From NCBI RefSeq assembly GCF_050624435.1, contig NC_134540.1:108157739-108221738 (forward strand): a stretch of 64,000 bases of DNA. The letters run 5' to 3'. The number at the start of each line of letters is the position of its first letter. The first letter of the stretch is position 1. This DNA is from Tenrec ecaudatus. Its lineage: Eukaryota; Chordata; Mammalia; Afrosoricida; Tenrecidae. This document shows positions 23,851 to 36,262 of the stretch, piece after piece. The notes below the pieces were generated by a model. It searched no databases. It had not been told where the DNA came from and worked only from the letters and a program-made list of their open reading frames with translations. The position numbers and the translations under genes were made by a program.

Positions 23851-26003
23851 CTACCCAAGGGAGGTATTGTTTATATCTCCACAAGGAAAGAGGGACCAGA
23901 TTTCAACCTGCTATTCCAAGATGTGAATGAAACATATCAGCATGAAATAGGGAACCAGAGGAGAGGGCTGAGGGGTCGGCCCCAATACCAACTACATGGA
24001 CACCTGCCCCTTCCCCCAAGAAGAATTTACTTCAGAAGGCAGCACTGAAGCTGCAGCTCAGGGAGAGGGACATGTCTGATCAGATCACATGGGAGGAAGT
24101 GAAGGGGGAGGAAGAGAGAGTGGAGCACATCCTGGCCCACCAAGTCTTGAAGATAATAGTCCAGCTCAGAGCAGACAAATCACAGAGAGGACCATAGGGC
24201 TCGCCCCACTGTGAGACACGACATCCCTCAATGACCCATACCCCTACAGGGGCAACACTGGAGGCACAGTGTGGGAATTCCGCCCGATCTGATCCCAACA
24301 CACTGAAGCAAAACACTAAGGGCATGCAACAGAACATCAAGGGGAACAGAGCAACGAAGTCCCCAGGGAATACCAAAAATAGACTTTGAGGCCAGGTCAT
24401 GGCACCCCATCAGACTTGACAGGAAAATACTCCTAAAGGTCAACAAACAGACCTTGAACTATTTACAGGCTTTTCTTTTTTGTGTCATTGGTTTTTTTGT
24501 TGTTGTTGTCATTGCTTTGTTTTCTTTTGTTGCTTTCTTTTGCTCTGTCTTGTTTTTGTGCATATTATTATCTCTGCAGGTCTATATAGATAAGATAGGC
24601 TGGATGAACAATCTGGAGGGAAAAACAATGGACCAATGGTTCTGGGGGAACATTGGGAGAGGGGGAGGTGAGGGAAAGGCAGTGGTATTAACCACCCAGG
24701 AAGCAGGGAACAAGTGATCCAAAATCAGTGGCAAGAAGGGTGCAAGTGGCCTGGTAGGGATTGAACAAAGGCAATGTAACCAAGAGGAATTATTGAAACT
24801 CAAATGAAGGCTGAGCATGATAGCTGGACACGAGGAAAGTAAAAGGAAATAGAGGAAAGAACTAGGAGGCAAAGGACATTTATAGAGGTGTAAATAAAGG
24901 CATGTACATATGTAAATATATTTATACAGTATGATGGGGAAATATATCTATGTGCATATATTTATAGGTTTAGTATTAAAGTAGCAGATGGACATTGGAC
25001 CTCCACTCATGTACTCCCTCAATACAAAAACACTTTGTTCTATTAAACTGGCATTCCATGATGCTCACCTTCCTGACATGATTGCTGAAGGCAAATGTGT
25101 GCATAAGCAAATGTGGTGAAGAAAGCTGATGGTGCCCGGCTATCAAAAGATACAGTGTCTGTGGTCTTAAAGGCTTGAAGATAAACAAGTGGCTATCTAG
25201 CTGAGAAGCAACAAAGCCCACATGGAAGAAGCACACCAGCCTGCGTGATCACAAGGTAACTATAGGATCAGGTATTAGCCATCAAAGAACCAGAACAAAA
25301 AATCATATCATTGTGAATGAGGGGAGTGCAGAGTGGAGACCCAAGACTCATCTGTAGACAACTGGACATGATCCCCTTACAGAAGGGTCTCAGGAAGGAA
25401 ATGAACCTGTCAGCGTGCAGTATAGCAACAATGAAACATACAACTCTCCTCTCATTCTTTAATGTTTCCTACCCCACACTATCGTGACCCCAGTTCTACC
25501 TTACAAATGTCCTCCCCACACCCCTGCCCCACTATCATGATCCCAATTCTACCTTACAAATCCGGCTAGACCAGAGGATGTACACTGGTACAGATAGGAA
25601 CTGGAAATACAGGGAATCCAGGACAGATGATCCCTTCAGGACCAGCGGTGATTGTGGCGATACTGGGAGAATAGAGGGAAGGTGGTGTAGCAAGGGGGAA
25701 CTGATTACAAGGATCTACATATAACCTCCTCCCAGGAGGATGGACAACAGAAAAGTGGGTGAAGGAAGACATCAGACAGTCTATGATGTGACAAAATAAT
25801 AATTTATAAATGATCAAGGGTTCATGAGTGAGGGGGGAGCAGGGAGGGTGGGGGGAAATGAGGAGCTGATACCAAGGGCTTAAGTAGAAAGCAAATATTT
25901 TGAGAATTAATGAGGGAAATGAATGTACAAATGTGCTTGACACACAATGGGTAGATGGATGGATTATGATAAGAGTTGTATGGGCCCCCATAACATAATT
26001 TTT
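23851..26003 (+). mobile_element. 5'-truncated L1, 3' UTR only (2153 bp), with 12-bp TSD
   Basis: The whole insert aligns, by eye, with the 3' UTR of the full-length L1 at 52626-60507. Shared landmarks include AAGAATTTACTTCAGAAGG, AGTGGAGCACATCCTGGCC, GGTCAACAAACAGACC and, near the end, the TGATAAGAGTTGTATGGGCC block. A perfect 12-bp TSD, AATTAGGGTATA, flanks it at 23839-23850 and 26004-26015. The poly(A) signal region has decayed to TAACATAATTTTT. It carries no ORF2 sequence, so it was born truncated. The purine-rich sense strand leaves a 96-codon antisense frame at 24582-24872. Confidence 0.9.
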
Positions 26004-26015
26004 AATTAGGGTATA

Positions 26016-28639
26016 AGGGTAATCAGATTGAAAAAGGACCTTGATATAGACTGAAAAGCAACAATTATTTATTTGCCACCAGATAGACATCTTAGATTCC
26101 AGGTCTCCATAATTTTTCATAAAACAAGAACAGCAGCCAGAAAGACCCCTGAGAAACAAGCCGTTCTCCATTCACCAGACTCCACCCTCAGCCTGGTGAC
26201 TGCACAAAGCAGAGCACCAAAGCTCCAGACGACAGCCATACACAGAGGAAATTTTAGGTGCAGCATGAACATACCTATGGGTTGGAAGGAAACTTGCTCC
26301 AAAGGTTTCAATCTACGTAACCTGGACAGGCAATCATATTGCTAAAAAGAAATATGAGCGTGGTTGGTTTGAAGCAAGCATTCAAAAGGCATCAACAAAA
26401 GTTTGAGCTACTCCAAGGGAAATAAATTCAGTGATGTGATGGAAAATAGAGGCTCAAGTTGAGGAAAATTACTAATATATTGGGAAGCTTTATGAATCTG
26501 TTGACAGTTCCTTAAAGAAAGGGCTGGCAGCCTTCTAGTTAGCTTCATTTAAAGAGAAATTTGTATGAGAAGCTGGAAAATATATCAGGTAGAAGGAGTA
26601 GACTTCATAAATCTTGTTCATTTTTCATCTCGATGATTTTTCTCTCCTGTTTCTTCCCATTCTTTTTTCCACTTTCATGACAACTCCTCATCTTATCAAC
26701 AAAATGCTCTTCTATGGAAAACTTTTCCCAGGCAAAGGGAAGCAAGGTGTTGACTGATGCTTGGGATTACGAATGTGATTGATAATTAATTGGTCCGCAT
26801 CATTTAGGTCCTTGAAGCCATCAAAGGGATATTTGTCAGGGTTATAGTCCTTCGAAAACCTGGCTTCTTGCGTTCAAAGACCCTGTGTGTCTACACTCAC
26901 TGTTTGTTGCCCCAAGATGCCATATCTTAAAGTCAGCCGTTCAGACCTCAGTTCAAAGCACTGAGTTGATCAGACAAGCTAAGAGACTTTTACAAGTCTG
27001 TGAGAAGACTGAGAAACGGTCTGTAACGCTCATACTGCAAGAGTGTGATGATCTCTCTCCTGCCTTTTATTTTTCTCCAGATAGCTTTTAGCACTTGCCC
27101 AGGAACAGGAGAGGTGTTGCTGTCATCCAAACTATAAGCGAGCATTATAGTGTGACATGAGTCCACTTGAAAGAGAATTTTGCTGGAAGGCCCAAGCGGC
27201 AAACTCCTTTTTCCAGATGTCAGAAAACCGGAGGTCTTCCTGGAGCGAAATGAAGCATTCTGGACTGCTCAGCTGGCGGATCTGCGGAAGGCCATGGCTG
27301 ACAGGTCCTGGAAAGAAACGGTTGGCTTTACACCATGCTGTTCTCTGCTCTGAGAGTTCCCCAACAGCCCCTTGATTTAGTATTACAGAAGTACACTCTT
27401 ATGTGAGAGCAAAATTGTCCCGGGAATATCAGAACTTGCTCCCTGGATTTTATTTATTCAATAAATATTGCAAAAAAAATAGATAGCGACAGAGAAAATG
27501 GTTTGAAATACATCCCTTGTTTAACCCTGTGGCCAGTGCTCTTGAAAAGAGGAGTTCTAATGAAGAAAAGCCCTGTATAGTGAGTGTCCCAGAGGAGCAA
27601 TCCCATCTTGGGGATATGTGCTGACATTGCTGATGCATATTCAAGACATCTGCTGAAATGAATTGCTGTGTGGTGGGAGGTTGAATCAAAGCCTATAACT
27701 AAGAAAAAGTCACACTGTGCTGAAATAAAACCACATCAGAGTTTGCTCGTGTTTACGCATGAAGACTCTAACTTATGTTCCTATATAAATATAAACATTA
27801 TAAAATATAAAACCCAAAGAATGTGTTGAATTTTTAATCAGAAAAATATTAACATAAAAAAAGCCACACACTGACACCACATTTGCTTTCTGAAGCACAT
27901 AAAGGGCCTAAGTTTCTCTCCAGCCCTGCCTCACCTGCACTGCTTACTCATCATTTCTTTCTGGAGAGCCTGTTCTTTGCTTGGCTGCTATGTGCCACCG
28001 CATCCCAAACACCCCCCCCCCCACCCAGCTCTCGAAAGAAAACGTTTTCCCTCTATTAGAATGTAAGCTCTGCTCTGTCCTTTCCAAGTGAATGTACGTT
28101 CATGCCATCTAGCTGAAGGTGTGAAGTCTCGCCGTCTCTAAGGGACTATGGAAAATGTAACGTTGGGCACTGTCGCTAGATGGGCTAGAGGGGCACTTGG
28201 AGTCTTACCATCACCCTCAGGTCTGATTCCCCTTCCCAAGGAGTCTTTTTCCTCTTCTCTGGCATGAAAAAAACAACAAAAACTCCCCACTCCCTTTCTT
28301 ACACCACTTGTCTCTATACTTCTTTCTCCCATCCACCCGACCTCAAAGCAGCAGATTTGTAGTGCACTTGGGTAATTATGAAATCTATAGTGCAATGGCA
28401 ATATAAACCAGCACTTCAAACAATTGAAAATTAAATATTCTATAGCCAGTGTCCTCAGTGCTGGGATTTTCACTGCCCATTCCTCGACTTCCTTGGTGGC
28501 TCTCATTTCTACCTCCCCACCTTCTCTAGCCCTTCTCATTCTCAGAATTTTCATCTTAACCTTCTCGGTCTCACGAAGTGCATCTGAGAATCTCCTAATA
28601 TTCATATGCTGAGCAAGACAGTGTTCCAGACAATAGAGC
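26016..28639. other. Unassigned, possibly single-copy sequence
   Basis: The largest stretch here without a recognisable transposon. It contains a run of about 12 C at 28011-28022. A 155-codon minus-strand open frame lies at 28138-28605, with a Lys/Glu/Arg-rich N-terminus (ALRETEKVKMKILRMRRARE) and no domain I recognise. Purine-rich antisense composition is enough to explain it. No splice or promoter context supports a gene. Confidence 0.45.
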
Positions 28640-28860
28640 CAGAATACCTGGGTTTATAGTCCAGTTCTCTCACTTACTTGCTGTCTAAACGCGGGCAAGT
28701 CATCTAACTTTCCTATGTCTCCGTTTCTTCATCCGGAAAGGGGCGCCAAGAATGGCACTTACCAAAGAAGGCTGCTGTCCGTATCAATGAGTCAATGTAC
28801 ATAAAGTTCTAGCACAGTGTCCGTCACAGCAAATTGGCAATAAGTGTCAGTGTTATTTTA
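28640..28860 (+). mobile_element. MIR SINE, plus strand
   Basis: AGAATACCTGGGTTTATAGTC, then CTCACTTACTTGCTGTCTA, then GCGGGCAAGTCATCTAAC, then CGTTTCTTCATCCGGAAAGG is a clear MIR core in order. Confidence 0.85.
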
Positions 28861-29084
28861 TTAATCCTACCCTACACATTCCCAACCACACTCTTAGTTG
28901 TGCCTTTACAATTAAATGGTCCAAACAAAAAAAATAAGAATAAACGTTGCATCAGTTTGAAATATAGTTTCTACCTCCTTGATGGGTAGATCTGACTTTT
29001 AGAAGGCAAGGGAAGGGGTGGGCACCTCTGGAAGATCCTCCTCTCATGAGAGTATGGATCTAACAGGTCTTGGTTATGTTACTA

Positions 29085-29765
29085 TTGATTCAATCATTCA
29101 TTCACTATTCAGTTAATATATATTGTGCCCCTAATATATTCCAAGCCTTCTAGTTACTGACTCTGTAGCAGTGCAAAAGCACTTGCTCTCATAGAGTTTA
29201 CATTCTGGTGGGAAGAGACAAACACATAAATGGGTGCTATATCCGGGGTAAACAGCACCATGAAGAAGAAAAACAAATACCGAGAAGCTGAAAGGTGAGA
29301 AACGTCGGGGAGTAGTGATGTTTTTTGTAGGGTCAGCAGGAAAGCGCCTTTGAATAGGTGACATTTCACCACAGATATAGAACAGAAGAGAAGAGGAGAG
29401 TCTAGGCAAAGGACAAGAAATGAAAAGTCCCCGGGAGCGAGAGTGATTGACTTTTCAATACAAACCCTGGAAGTTCGTATGGCTGGAAGACGCCTTTACC
29501 TCTGAGGAGAGCACAGAGGAGATGAGACCTGAGTGCAATGGGGCTAGAGGTGTCTGGAAAAAATGTTTTATCCCCCTAATAAAATGAGCTTAAAATTGTT
29601 TTGTTTAAAGAAAGAAATCATGCTCAATGTCCTTTGCTTTTTGCTCTGCATGTGATGGGGAGTTTCAGGAAGGCTTTAACGAAAGAAATCATGATCTGAC
29701 TTGCGTTTTACAAGCATCTCTTTACTTCTCAGGGAAGAGAGACTGTAGAGTGAGAACAGGGTGCT
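29085..29765 (+). mobile_element. Ancient mammalian interspersed repeat, family not named
   Basis: The series AATCATTCATTCACTATTC, GTGCAAAAGCACTTGCTCTC, ATAGAGTTTACATTCTGGTG, TAGGTGACATTTCACCACAG, AATCATGATCTGACTTGCG and AGAGAGACTGTAGAGTGAG follows a consensus I know from other mammals, where each phrase recurs in the same order. I am not certain of its family name. Highly diverged. Confidence 0.6.
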
Positions 29766-29959
29766 GATCTAAGCCCCATTGGCTATAGCTAGATAGTCTT
29801 AGATAATAGATGTGCGCATATGACCATACGTGTATAATCACTTTAGTTGAGGATTTCCCCCTTACTAAGTTAAGGAAGAATATATTTGACACAGTTTCAT
29901 TTTATAGCTGAGTGAAAGTCATGATTATGATCGCTTACAGAGATGATCTTTTAAAGTTG

Positions 29960-30560
29960 GTAGCTAGGACACTGTCTCAAAAAATTGGCACTAGAAATAT
30001 CATATGACTAAGGGATCCCTCTACTTGGTATATACCCTGAAGACTAAGAGTCATAGAGAAGTACTCACTACAGTGCAATTCACAATAGCAAAAAGACGGC
30101 AATAACCTAAATGCTACTTGGTGGAAGAATGATGCAACTTTGGTACATACCCACACTGAAAGGCTACAGTTCTGAAAAATAAGATGAATATGTGGAGCAT
30201 GCCATGGCTGGCTGAACCTGGAAGACATTATGCTGGGTAACATTAGTCAATCACAAAAGGACAAATATTATATGAGACCACCGCTGTAAAAAGTCCAAGA
30301 AAAGTTTCCACACTAAAGGAAACAGAACTTGATGGTTACCAGGGGTGGGAGGAAGGAAAAGAGGGGACGTCACAGGCTAGGGGGCAAACAGGTGTCAACT
30401 TGAGTGATAGGAAAGACAATATTCTACAAGAGTGAGATTGGCCACACACACACAAAAAATGGGAACAGCAACACAGAGCAAAGTTTACTGAGTTGTTGAA
30501 TATAAAACTTATATTCATTCTATACCATAAACCTTCACTTAATTCATAATGAGAAGTCAA
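29960..30560 (+). mobile_element. Old L1 (L1M-like) 3' end, plus strand
   Basis: Recognisable phrases of the old L1 terminus occur in order: TTGGTATATACCCTGAAGAC, ATTCACAATAGCAAAAAGAC, AATAACCTAAATGCTACTTG, TGAACCTGGAAGACATTATG, AGTCAATCACAAAAGGACAA and ATGGTTACCAGGGGTGGGAG. It is diverged and noncoding. Confidence 0.85.
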
Positions 30561-31079
30561 ACATATCCTTTAATACATCTATAAATAGGATCATTATTAA
30601 TGCAATGTTTAACTCAAGTCCACATTTTCCTTCATTTATATATTCATTCATTCAAATAAATCAAACTGATGAAGATTCAAACACCAGGATCGCCATTGGC
30701 AAAATAGTGACAATTCTTGGTACTATGTAGCATTATTCCTGGAAAAGTCTGATTAAAACTATAAATAAATGTGTGTGTATGTTTTTTCAGGACTGCCCTA
30801 AGTATAGCAGGTCATTTAATACCTCGGGACTCCACCATGAATCTGCATGGACTGCAATCACTGTAATAACCAAAAACTGACATTGCCAAATCCCACCGCT
30901 TCCATAGAGAATGAATGATGCTGTCAAACACTTCTGGTTTCCCATTTCCCTCTAGATCATGAGAAGAAAGTGTTCAATAAATTCCTGCTGAATGAATGAA
31001 TATACAAATACGGAAATGTGGACATTGATTGCTAAATATTAAAAATGCAGAAGAGTAATGAATGGGATTCCTTTCAGGT
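30561..31079. other. Unassigned sequence
   Basis: No gene. The AAATTCCTGCTGAATGAATG run near 30980 suggests the tail of an ancient L2 or MIR-like repeat, too short to call. Confidence 0.35.
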
Positions 31080-32920
31080 TGTTGTTACTAGGTGCCATTG
31101 AGTCAGTTAATGCCCACAGAAATCCTATGTATTACAGAACTAAACACTGTCCGGTCCTGTGGCATCTTCAACGTTGTTCCTACACTTGAGCTCACTGTGG
31201 AAGCCATGGTGTCAATCCATCTCCTTGAAGACCTTCCACTTTCCGCTGCTCCAATCCATGTCCTTTTCCATGGATTGGTCTCTCCTGACCACATGTCCAA
31301 AGTATGTAAGATGAAGTCTTGTCATTCTTGCCTCTAAGGAACATTCTGGCCGTGCTTCTTCCAAGACAGATTGGTCTGTCCTTTAAGCAGTCCATGGTAC
31401 TTTATTTCAATATTCTTCCACAGCACCACAATCCAAATCAAGTATTCTGGCTTCCTCACTCAATGTTCAACTTTCACATGCATATGAGGCAATGTGATAT
31501 ACCGCGACTAGGATCAGGTGCATGTGAATTCTCAAAGTAACATCCTTGCTTTTCAATACCCAGATTTCCTAATGCAACACATATTTTGATCTCTCGACTG
31601 CTGCTTTCATGAGCATAGATTATGGATCCAAGTAAGACAAAACCCTTGACAACTTCAACTTTTTCTCCATTTATCATGACATTACCTATTGGCCTAATTT
31701 GGAGGGTTTGGGTGTTCTTTACATCGAGTTGCAATCCATACTGAAGGCTACAATCATTGATCTTTATCAGCAAGTGTTTCAAGTTTTCCTCACTTTCAGC
31801 AAGCAAGGTTGTGTCATCTGCATATAGCAGGTTGTTAATAAATTTTCCTCCAATCCTGAGTCCACATTCTTCTTCATATAAGCCATTTCCTCTGATGATT
31901 TATAAAAATTTAGTAAGTATGATGAAAGGATACAACTGTGACGTACAACTTGCTTGATTTTACACCAAGCAATATTCCCTTGTTCCATTTGTACAACTAT
32001 CTCTTGATCCATTTACAGGTTCAACATGCATACGATGAAGTATTCTGGAATTCCCATTCTTTGCAAGGTTATAACTTGTTATAATTCATACAGTTAACTA
32101 TGCCTTGGCATAGTCGATAAAACAAAGTAAATATCTTCTGGTTTTCTTGTTTCCATCCAAGATCCATTTGACATCAGAATTAATATCCCTTGTTCCATGA
32201 CCTCTTCTGAAATCTGCTTGAACTTCTAACTGCTTCCTTTCAATGTCCTGCTACAGTTGTTGTTGGATAAACTTCAGCAAAATTTTACTTGAATGTGAGT
32301 TTGATCTTGTTCTGCTTATCACGTTGCCTTTTGATCCATGTTTATTACAGGTTCCCCATGAGCACAATGTAGTGTTCTGGGATTCTCATTCTTCTCAAGG
32401 CTATCCATAATTATGCATCACATGGTCAACTGCCTTAGCATCATCAATAAAACACAAGTACACAGCTTTCTGATATGCTCTGCTTTCAGTCAAAGTCCAT
32501 GTGACATCAACAGCTACCCTTGTTGAGTGATCTTTGTCAAGATTTTATTTGTGTGCGGTATCAATGATATTGTTCTATAAGTTGCGCATTCTGTTGTGCC
32601 ACATTTCTTGGGGACAAATATGGATCTCTCCCAGTCAATTGGCAGAGTATCTGTCCTCTGAATTTCCTGACGTGCATAAGTGAGGGCTTCCAGTGCTTCA
32701 TCAGCCTGTTGAAGCACTTTATTTGGTATTCTATCAATTCCTGGGGCCTCTTTTTGGCCACTGCTTTCAGTGACCCTTGAACATCTTCCTTCACTTTTGT
32801 GGTTTCTTAATCATATGCTACCTCTCGAAATGGTTGAATGTCAACTAGTTCTTTTGGGTCCAATGATTCTGTACTTTTCCATCTTCTTTTGATGCATCCT
32901 GCATCATAAAATATGTTCAC
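31080..32920 (-). mobile_element. RTE LINE copy, minus strand, best preserved in the window
   Basis: The left end is the RTE 3' terminus (GTTGTTGTTACTAGGTGCC, then ATTGAGTCAGTTAATGCCC). Minus-strand frames read a C-terminal region (31103-31300), then reverse transcriptase at 31474-31806 (MLAESEENLKHLLIKINDCS), immediately preceded by the catalytic YADD box encoded at 31813-31824. Fingers sequence lies at 32514-32794 (LPIDWERSIFVPKKCGT, TECATY, ISLI). This copy is about 1.84 kb of an element of roughly 3 kb. It lacks the 5' endonuclease region and has multiple frameshifts. A 5'-truncated L1 abuts its right end. Confidence 0.85.
31474..31824 (-). pseudogene. RTE reverse transcriptase palm fragment with YADD
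   Basis: This is the longest continuous RTE reading frame in the window. It runs from the YADD catalytic box at 31813-31824 into AESEENLKHLLIKIND, CSLQYGLQLDVKNTQTL, then NVMINGEKVEVVKGFVLLGS, then a decayed stretch. Both catalytic Asp residues are present. The frame breaks upstream and downstream, so no active enzyme can be made. Confidence 0.8.
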
Positions 32921-32921
32921 T

Positions 32922-33960
32922 ATCCATGTACATATGTAAATATATTTATATATAATAATAGGGGGATAGCTATATGTACATATATTTATAGGTTAAATAT
33001 TAAGGTGGCAGACAGACATTGGGCCTCTACTCAAGTACCCCCTCAACACAAGAACACTTTGTTCTAATAACCCAGCCATCTGTGATGCTCACCTTCCCAA
33101 CAAGATCAATAAAGATAAAATAGGTACATAAGCAAATGTGGTGAAGAAAGCTGATGGTGTCTAGCCATCAAAAGATACAGCATCTGGGGTCTTAAAGGCT
33201 TGAAGACAAATAAGCAGCCATCTCGCTGAGAAGAAACAAGTCCACATGGAAGAAGTACACCAGCCTGTGTAATCATGAGGTATCTATAAGATCAGGTATC
33301 AGGCATCAAAGATCCAAAACAAAAAAATCATATCAATGTAAATGAGGGGGAATGTAGAGTGGGGAACCAAAGCCCATCTGTAGACAATTGGACATCCCCT
33401 TACAGAAGGGTCACAAGGAAGAGGTGAGCCAGCCAGGGTGCAGTACAGCACCAATGAAACATACAACTTTCCTCTAGTTCTTTAATGCTTCCTCCCCCCA
33501 CCCCCAACTATCATGACCCCAATTCTACCTTACAAATCAGGCTAGACCAGGGCATGTACACTGGTACAGGTTAGAGCTGGAAACACAGGGAATCCAGTAC
33601 AGATAAAACCCTCAGGACCAATAAGGAGAGCAACGATACCAGAAGGGGAAGGGGAAAGTAGGGGGAGAAATGGGGAACCAGTCACAACGATATACATATA
33701 ACCTCCTCCCAGGGGGACAGACAACAGAAAAGTGGGCGAAGGGAGACTTTGGTCAGTGTAAGACATGAAAAATAATAATAATATATAAATTATCAAGAGT
33801 TCATAAGGGAGGGAGGAAGGGGGAAAAGCAAATACCATGGGTTCAAGTAGAAAGAAAATGTTTTGAAAATGGTAATGGCAACATATGTACAAATGTGCTT
33901 GACATATGGATGCGTATATGGATTGTGATAAGAGCTGTATAAGCCTCCAATAAAATTATA
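32922..33960 (+). mobile_element. 5'-truncated L1 3' UTR (about 1 kb), plus strand
   Basis: It starts near CCATGTACATATGTAAATAT and aligns with the end of the 23851-26003 copy: GGTGGCAGACAGACATTGG, CACAAGAACACTTTGTTC, GTCTTAAAGGCTTGAAGAC and TATAACCTCCTCCCAGGG. It ends CCTCCAATAAAATTATATAT, with an intact AATAAA. It is inserted at the inner edge of the 31080 RTE copy. No clear TSD, because the right flank is AT-rich. Confidence 0.85.
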
Positions 33961-34344
33961 TATACATATATATATATTGCCTTTCATAGACATAGGAATT
34001 TCATTGAAGTGACTGTGTACACAGAATGCTTTTTACAAATGATTCTTATACTATTTATTAAATTTTGTTTTGAAATACCAAAAGCTTTAAGTTAGGTAGG
34101 CAATGATTACTGGGCTATAATCACATTAAAAAAATCTTACGGAACTTTATTTACATTGCAATTGTCTTCTGCTTTTTCCTCCACCTTACTGACAAAGGCC
34201 CAATCCATTCCCTGTATTTTAGCAACTTCCCTCTCTTCAGTAGCCTCACCTCCAAAAACAATGAAAACCATCTAGCCCTCATTAATGATTTAACAAGTAC
34301 TCCCAAATGCCATTCACACATTAAAGCTCTAGCTCCAGCCTTTA
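33961..34344. other. Unassigned AT-rich sequence
   Basis: No gene or clear repeat. Confidence 0.35.
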
Positions 34345-34540
34345 GGGTCTCTGTGTGGTTTAATTGGTTTAGACAATTGGTTGCTCACTCAAAGATTGGG
34401 AATGTAAATCCTCCCAGAGGTTCCTTAGGAGAAGGGCCTGGTGGCCTACTTCTAAGGAGTTAGTTACCCAGGGAGGACTCTACCCACCCACTGGAGTTGC
34501 CATGAGGCAGGGTCAATTTAGTGGCAATTGTTGTTGGTAG
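34345..34540 (+). mobile_element. AfroSINE, decayed
   Basis: GGGTCTCTGTGTGGTTTAAT, then CAATTGGTTGCTCACTCAAA, then CTGGTGGCCTACTTCTAAG, then the GAGTTGCCATGAGGCAGGGT tail follow AfroSINE order, with substitutions throughout. Confidence 0.6.
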
Positions 34541-34759
34541 GAGGCCATATCCCAATGCATTATTCCCACTGCTGTAGATGAAAATGAAAGCCCCAAGCCC
34601 ATTTGCAAGGTCCCTGATGAGGATTAAGCCACAGGTGAATCCTCTCAGGCTGGGGACCAAAATTGAGAAAGACCTTGAGACCAGACAGACTACATTGCAG
34701 GGTGGATTACTGCATTGCAGTTGGTCAAACCACGACACCTTTCCAGTGATCACCCTCTT

Positions 34760-35100
34760 TACCCAATGGATAATTGTTCTACTTTTTAATATTTCCTACT
34801 GTGTTGTCTCTTTTTTTATTGTGTCATTGATACTGGGCTGCTTATCTTTTTTCTTTTTTAGAATTTTCTGTATATGAAAGTTAGATTAGGTAAAACTACA
34901 GAGACAACTAGATCAATAGATTCGCAGGGATATGACATCAGAGGCTAGCAGGAAATGGGGAGTTAACAACGAGTACAAGGAAGACGAAATATACTGGAAT
35001 TGATTGTACTGATTGTTCTACATCTCTTATGAATGTGCTTAAATTATTAAAATGTATGATATGGTTATTGTATGTTTGTGAAATTGCTAACAATAAATAA
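34760..35100 (+). mobile_element. Old L1 3' end (first of two similar copies)
   Basis: TTAGATTAGGTAAAACTACAG, then AGACAACTAGATCAATAGA, then GGAAATGGGGAGTTAAC parallels the L1M terminus ('aggtagatctatagagacag ... ggggctgggg'). The same plan recurs at 35340-35700. Confidence 0.5.
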
Positions 35101-35339
35101 ATTATTAATTTATTTTAAAGAGTCATCATTTCTAAGGATACTTTCTAGATTCACTCAGCCAATGTTATTCACACAGATAATTCTCAAAACTATGTGTTAC
35201 AATGGATTAAGTCTCTGGAATGGGAAATCCTCTCTAATGATTCTCAGGGGATGTGAACAGCTTTGTTATCAGAGAACATTATAAAGCTGATTGTGGCAGC
35301 CAGAATAAGGTTAAAATGTAATATCATCATTTGATCTCC

Positions 35340-35700
35340 CTTTTGACCCATTTTAAATTTGCTCTACTTTTTATTATTTTCTGCTTTCTTTCAATTGAAA
35401 ATTTTCTCTCTTTTACCTTTTATTGTTGTTAGATTGGTTTAGTGTGTTTTTCTGTAGCTATATCCAGGATAGGTAAATCTACGGAGATGGTGACTGGATT
35501 AATGGTTTCTTGGACTGGATATGGCAGGGAGGTTGGTAGGCAATGGGGAACTAATAACCTTGAGTATAAGGGAGAGGTAAATGTTCTAAAATTGATTGCA
35601 GTAATGATTGTACAATTGTTCTGAACATGATTGAAGTATTGAATTGTTTGATAGGTGAATTATTTGCCAGTAATTTTTTAAAACTATGTGTTAGAATCAC
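35340..35700 (+). mobile_element. Old L1 3' end (second similar copy)
   Basis: GGATAGGTAAATCTACGGAG, then ATGGTGACTGGATTAATGG, then GGCAATGGGGAACTAATAAC repeats the layout of the copy at 34760, in the same orientation about 580 bp away. They could be independent insertions or one duplicated element. Confidence 0.5.
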
Positions 35701-35765
35701 CTAGAAAGTTTTTTTTTTAATGGAATACATAGGCTCAATCCAAGATCAATTAAATCTGAGTGAGG

Positions 35766-36262
35766 TGTGTTAGTCTGGGGAGACAAGAGAAACAAATCCA
35801 TGGACATACCTGTATATAAGGGAGAGGTTTATATACAAGAGGAATTGAACATTGAGAACACATCCCAACCCAGTCCAGTCCAAGACCATAAGCCTGATAT
35901 TAGCCCATATGTCCTCTTCAGACTCACAAAACACATGTGATGAAGCCAAATGCAGGACAATCACAAGTCTTTGGGTTCAGTGGCATTGTAAGGATCTCAT
36001 CGCTGGCAGGGGTCTCTCATGGCTTCTCTGGCTTCAGAGGTCTGGTTGCTTCCATGTGGCTTGTCTTCTGCAATGTCTCCCAGGGAGTAGCAGAGAGAGA
36101 GAAGTGTCTTCTGCCTCCAAGGAGGAAGTACTGGATTTCCCAGAATTCATAGGAAAAAGCCATGCCCACAGAAGTGTCATTGGCTATCTCCAGACTGAAA
36201 GCCTAGACTCCACCCCTACACTCTTAATCCTTAAATTGATACCAGATTAGGTGACTTCCACA
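35766..36262 (-). mobile_element. LTR-like repeat (about 497 bp)
   Basis: It begins TGTGTTAGTCTGGGGAGAC, contains AGCCCATATGTCCTCTTCAG and ACTCCACCCCTACACTC, and ends AGGTGACTTCCACA. These are the TG...CA termini of this family in reverse orientation. The 5-bp flanks do not match clearly. Confidence 0.6.
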
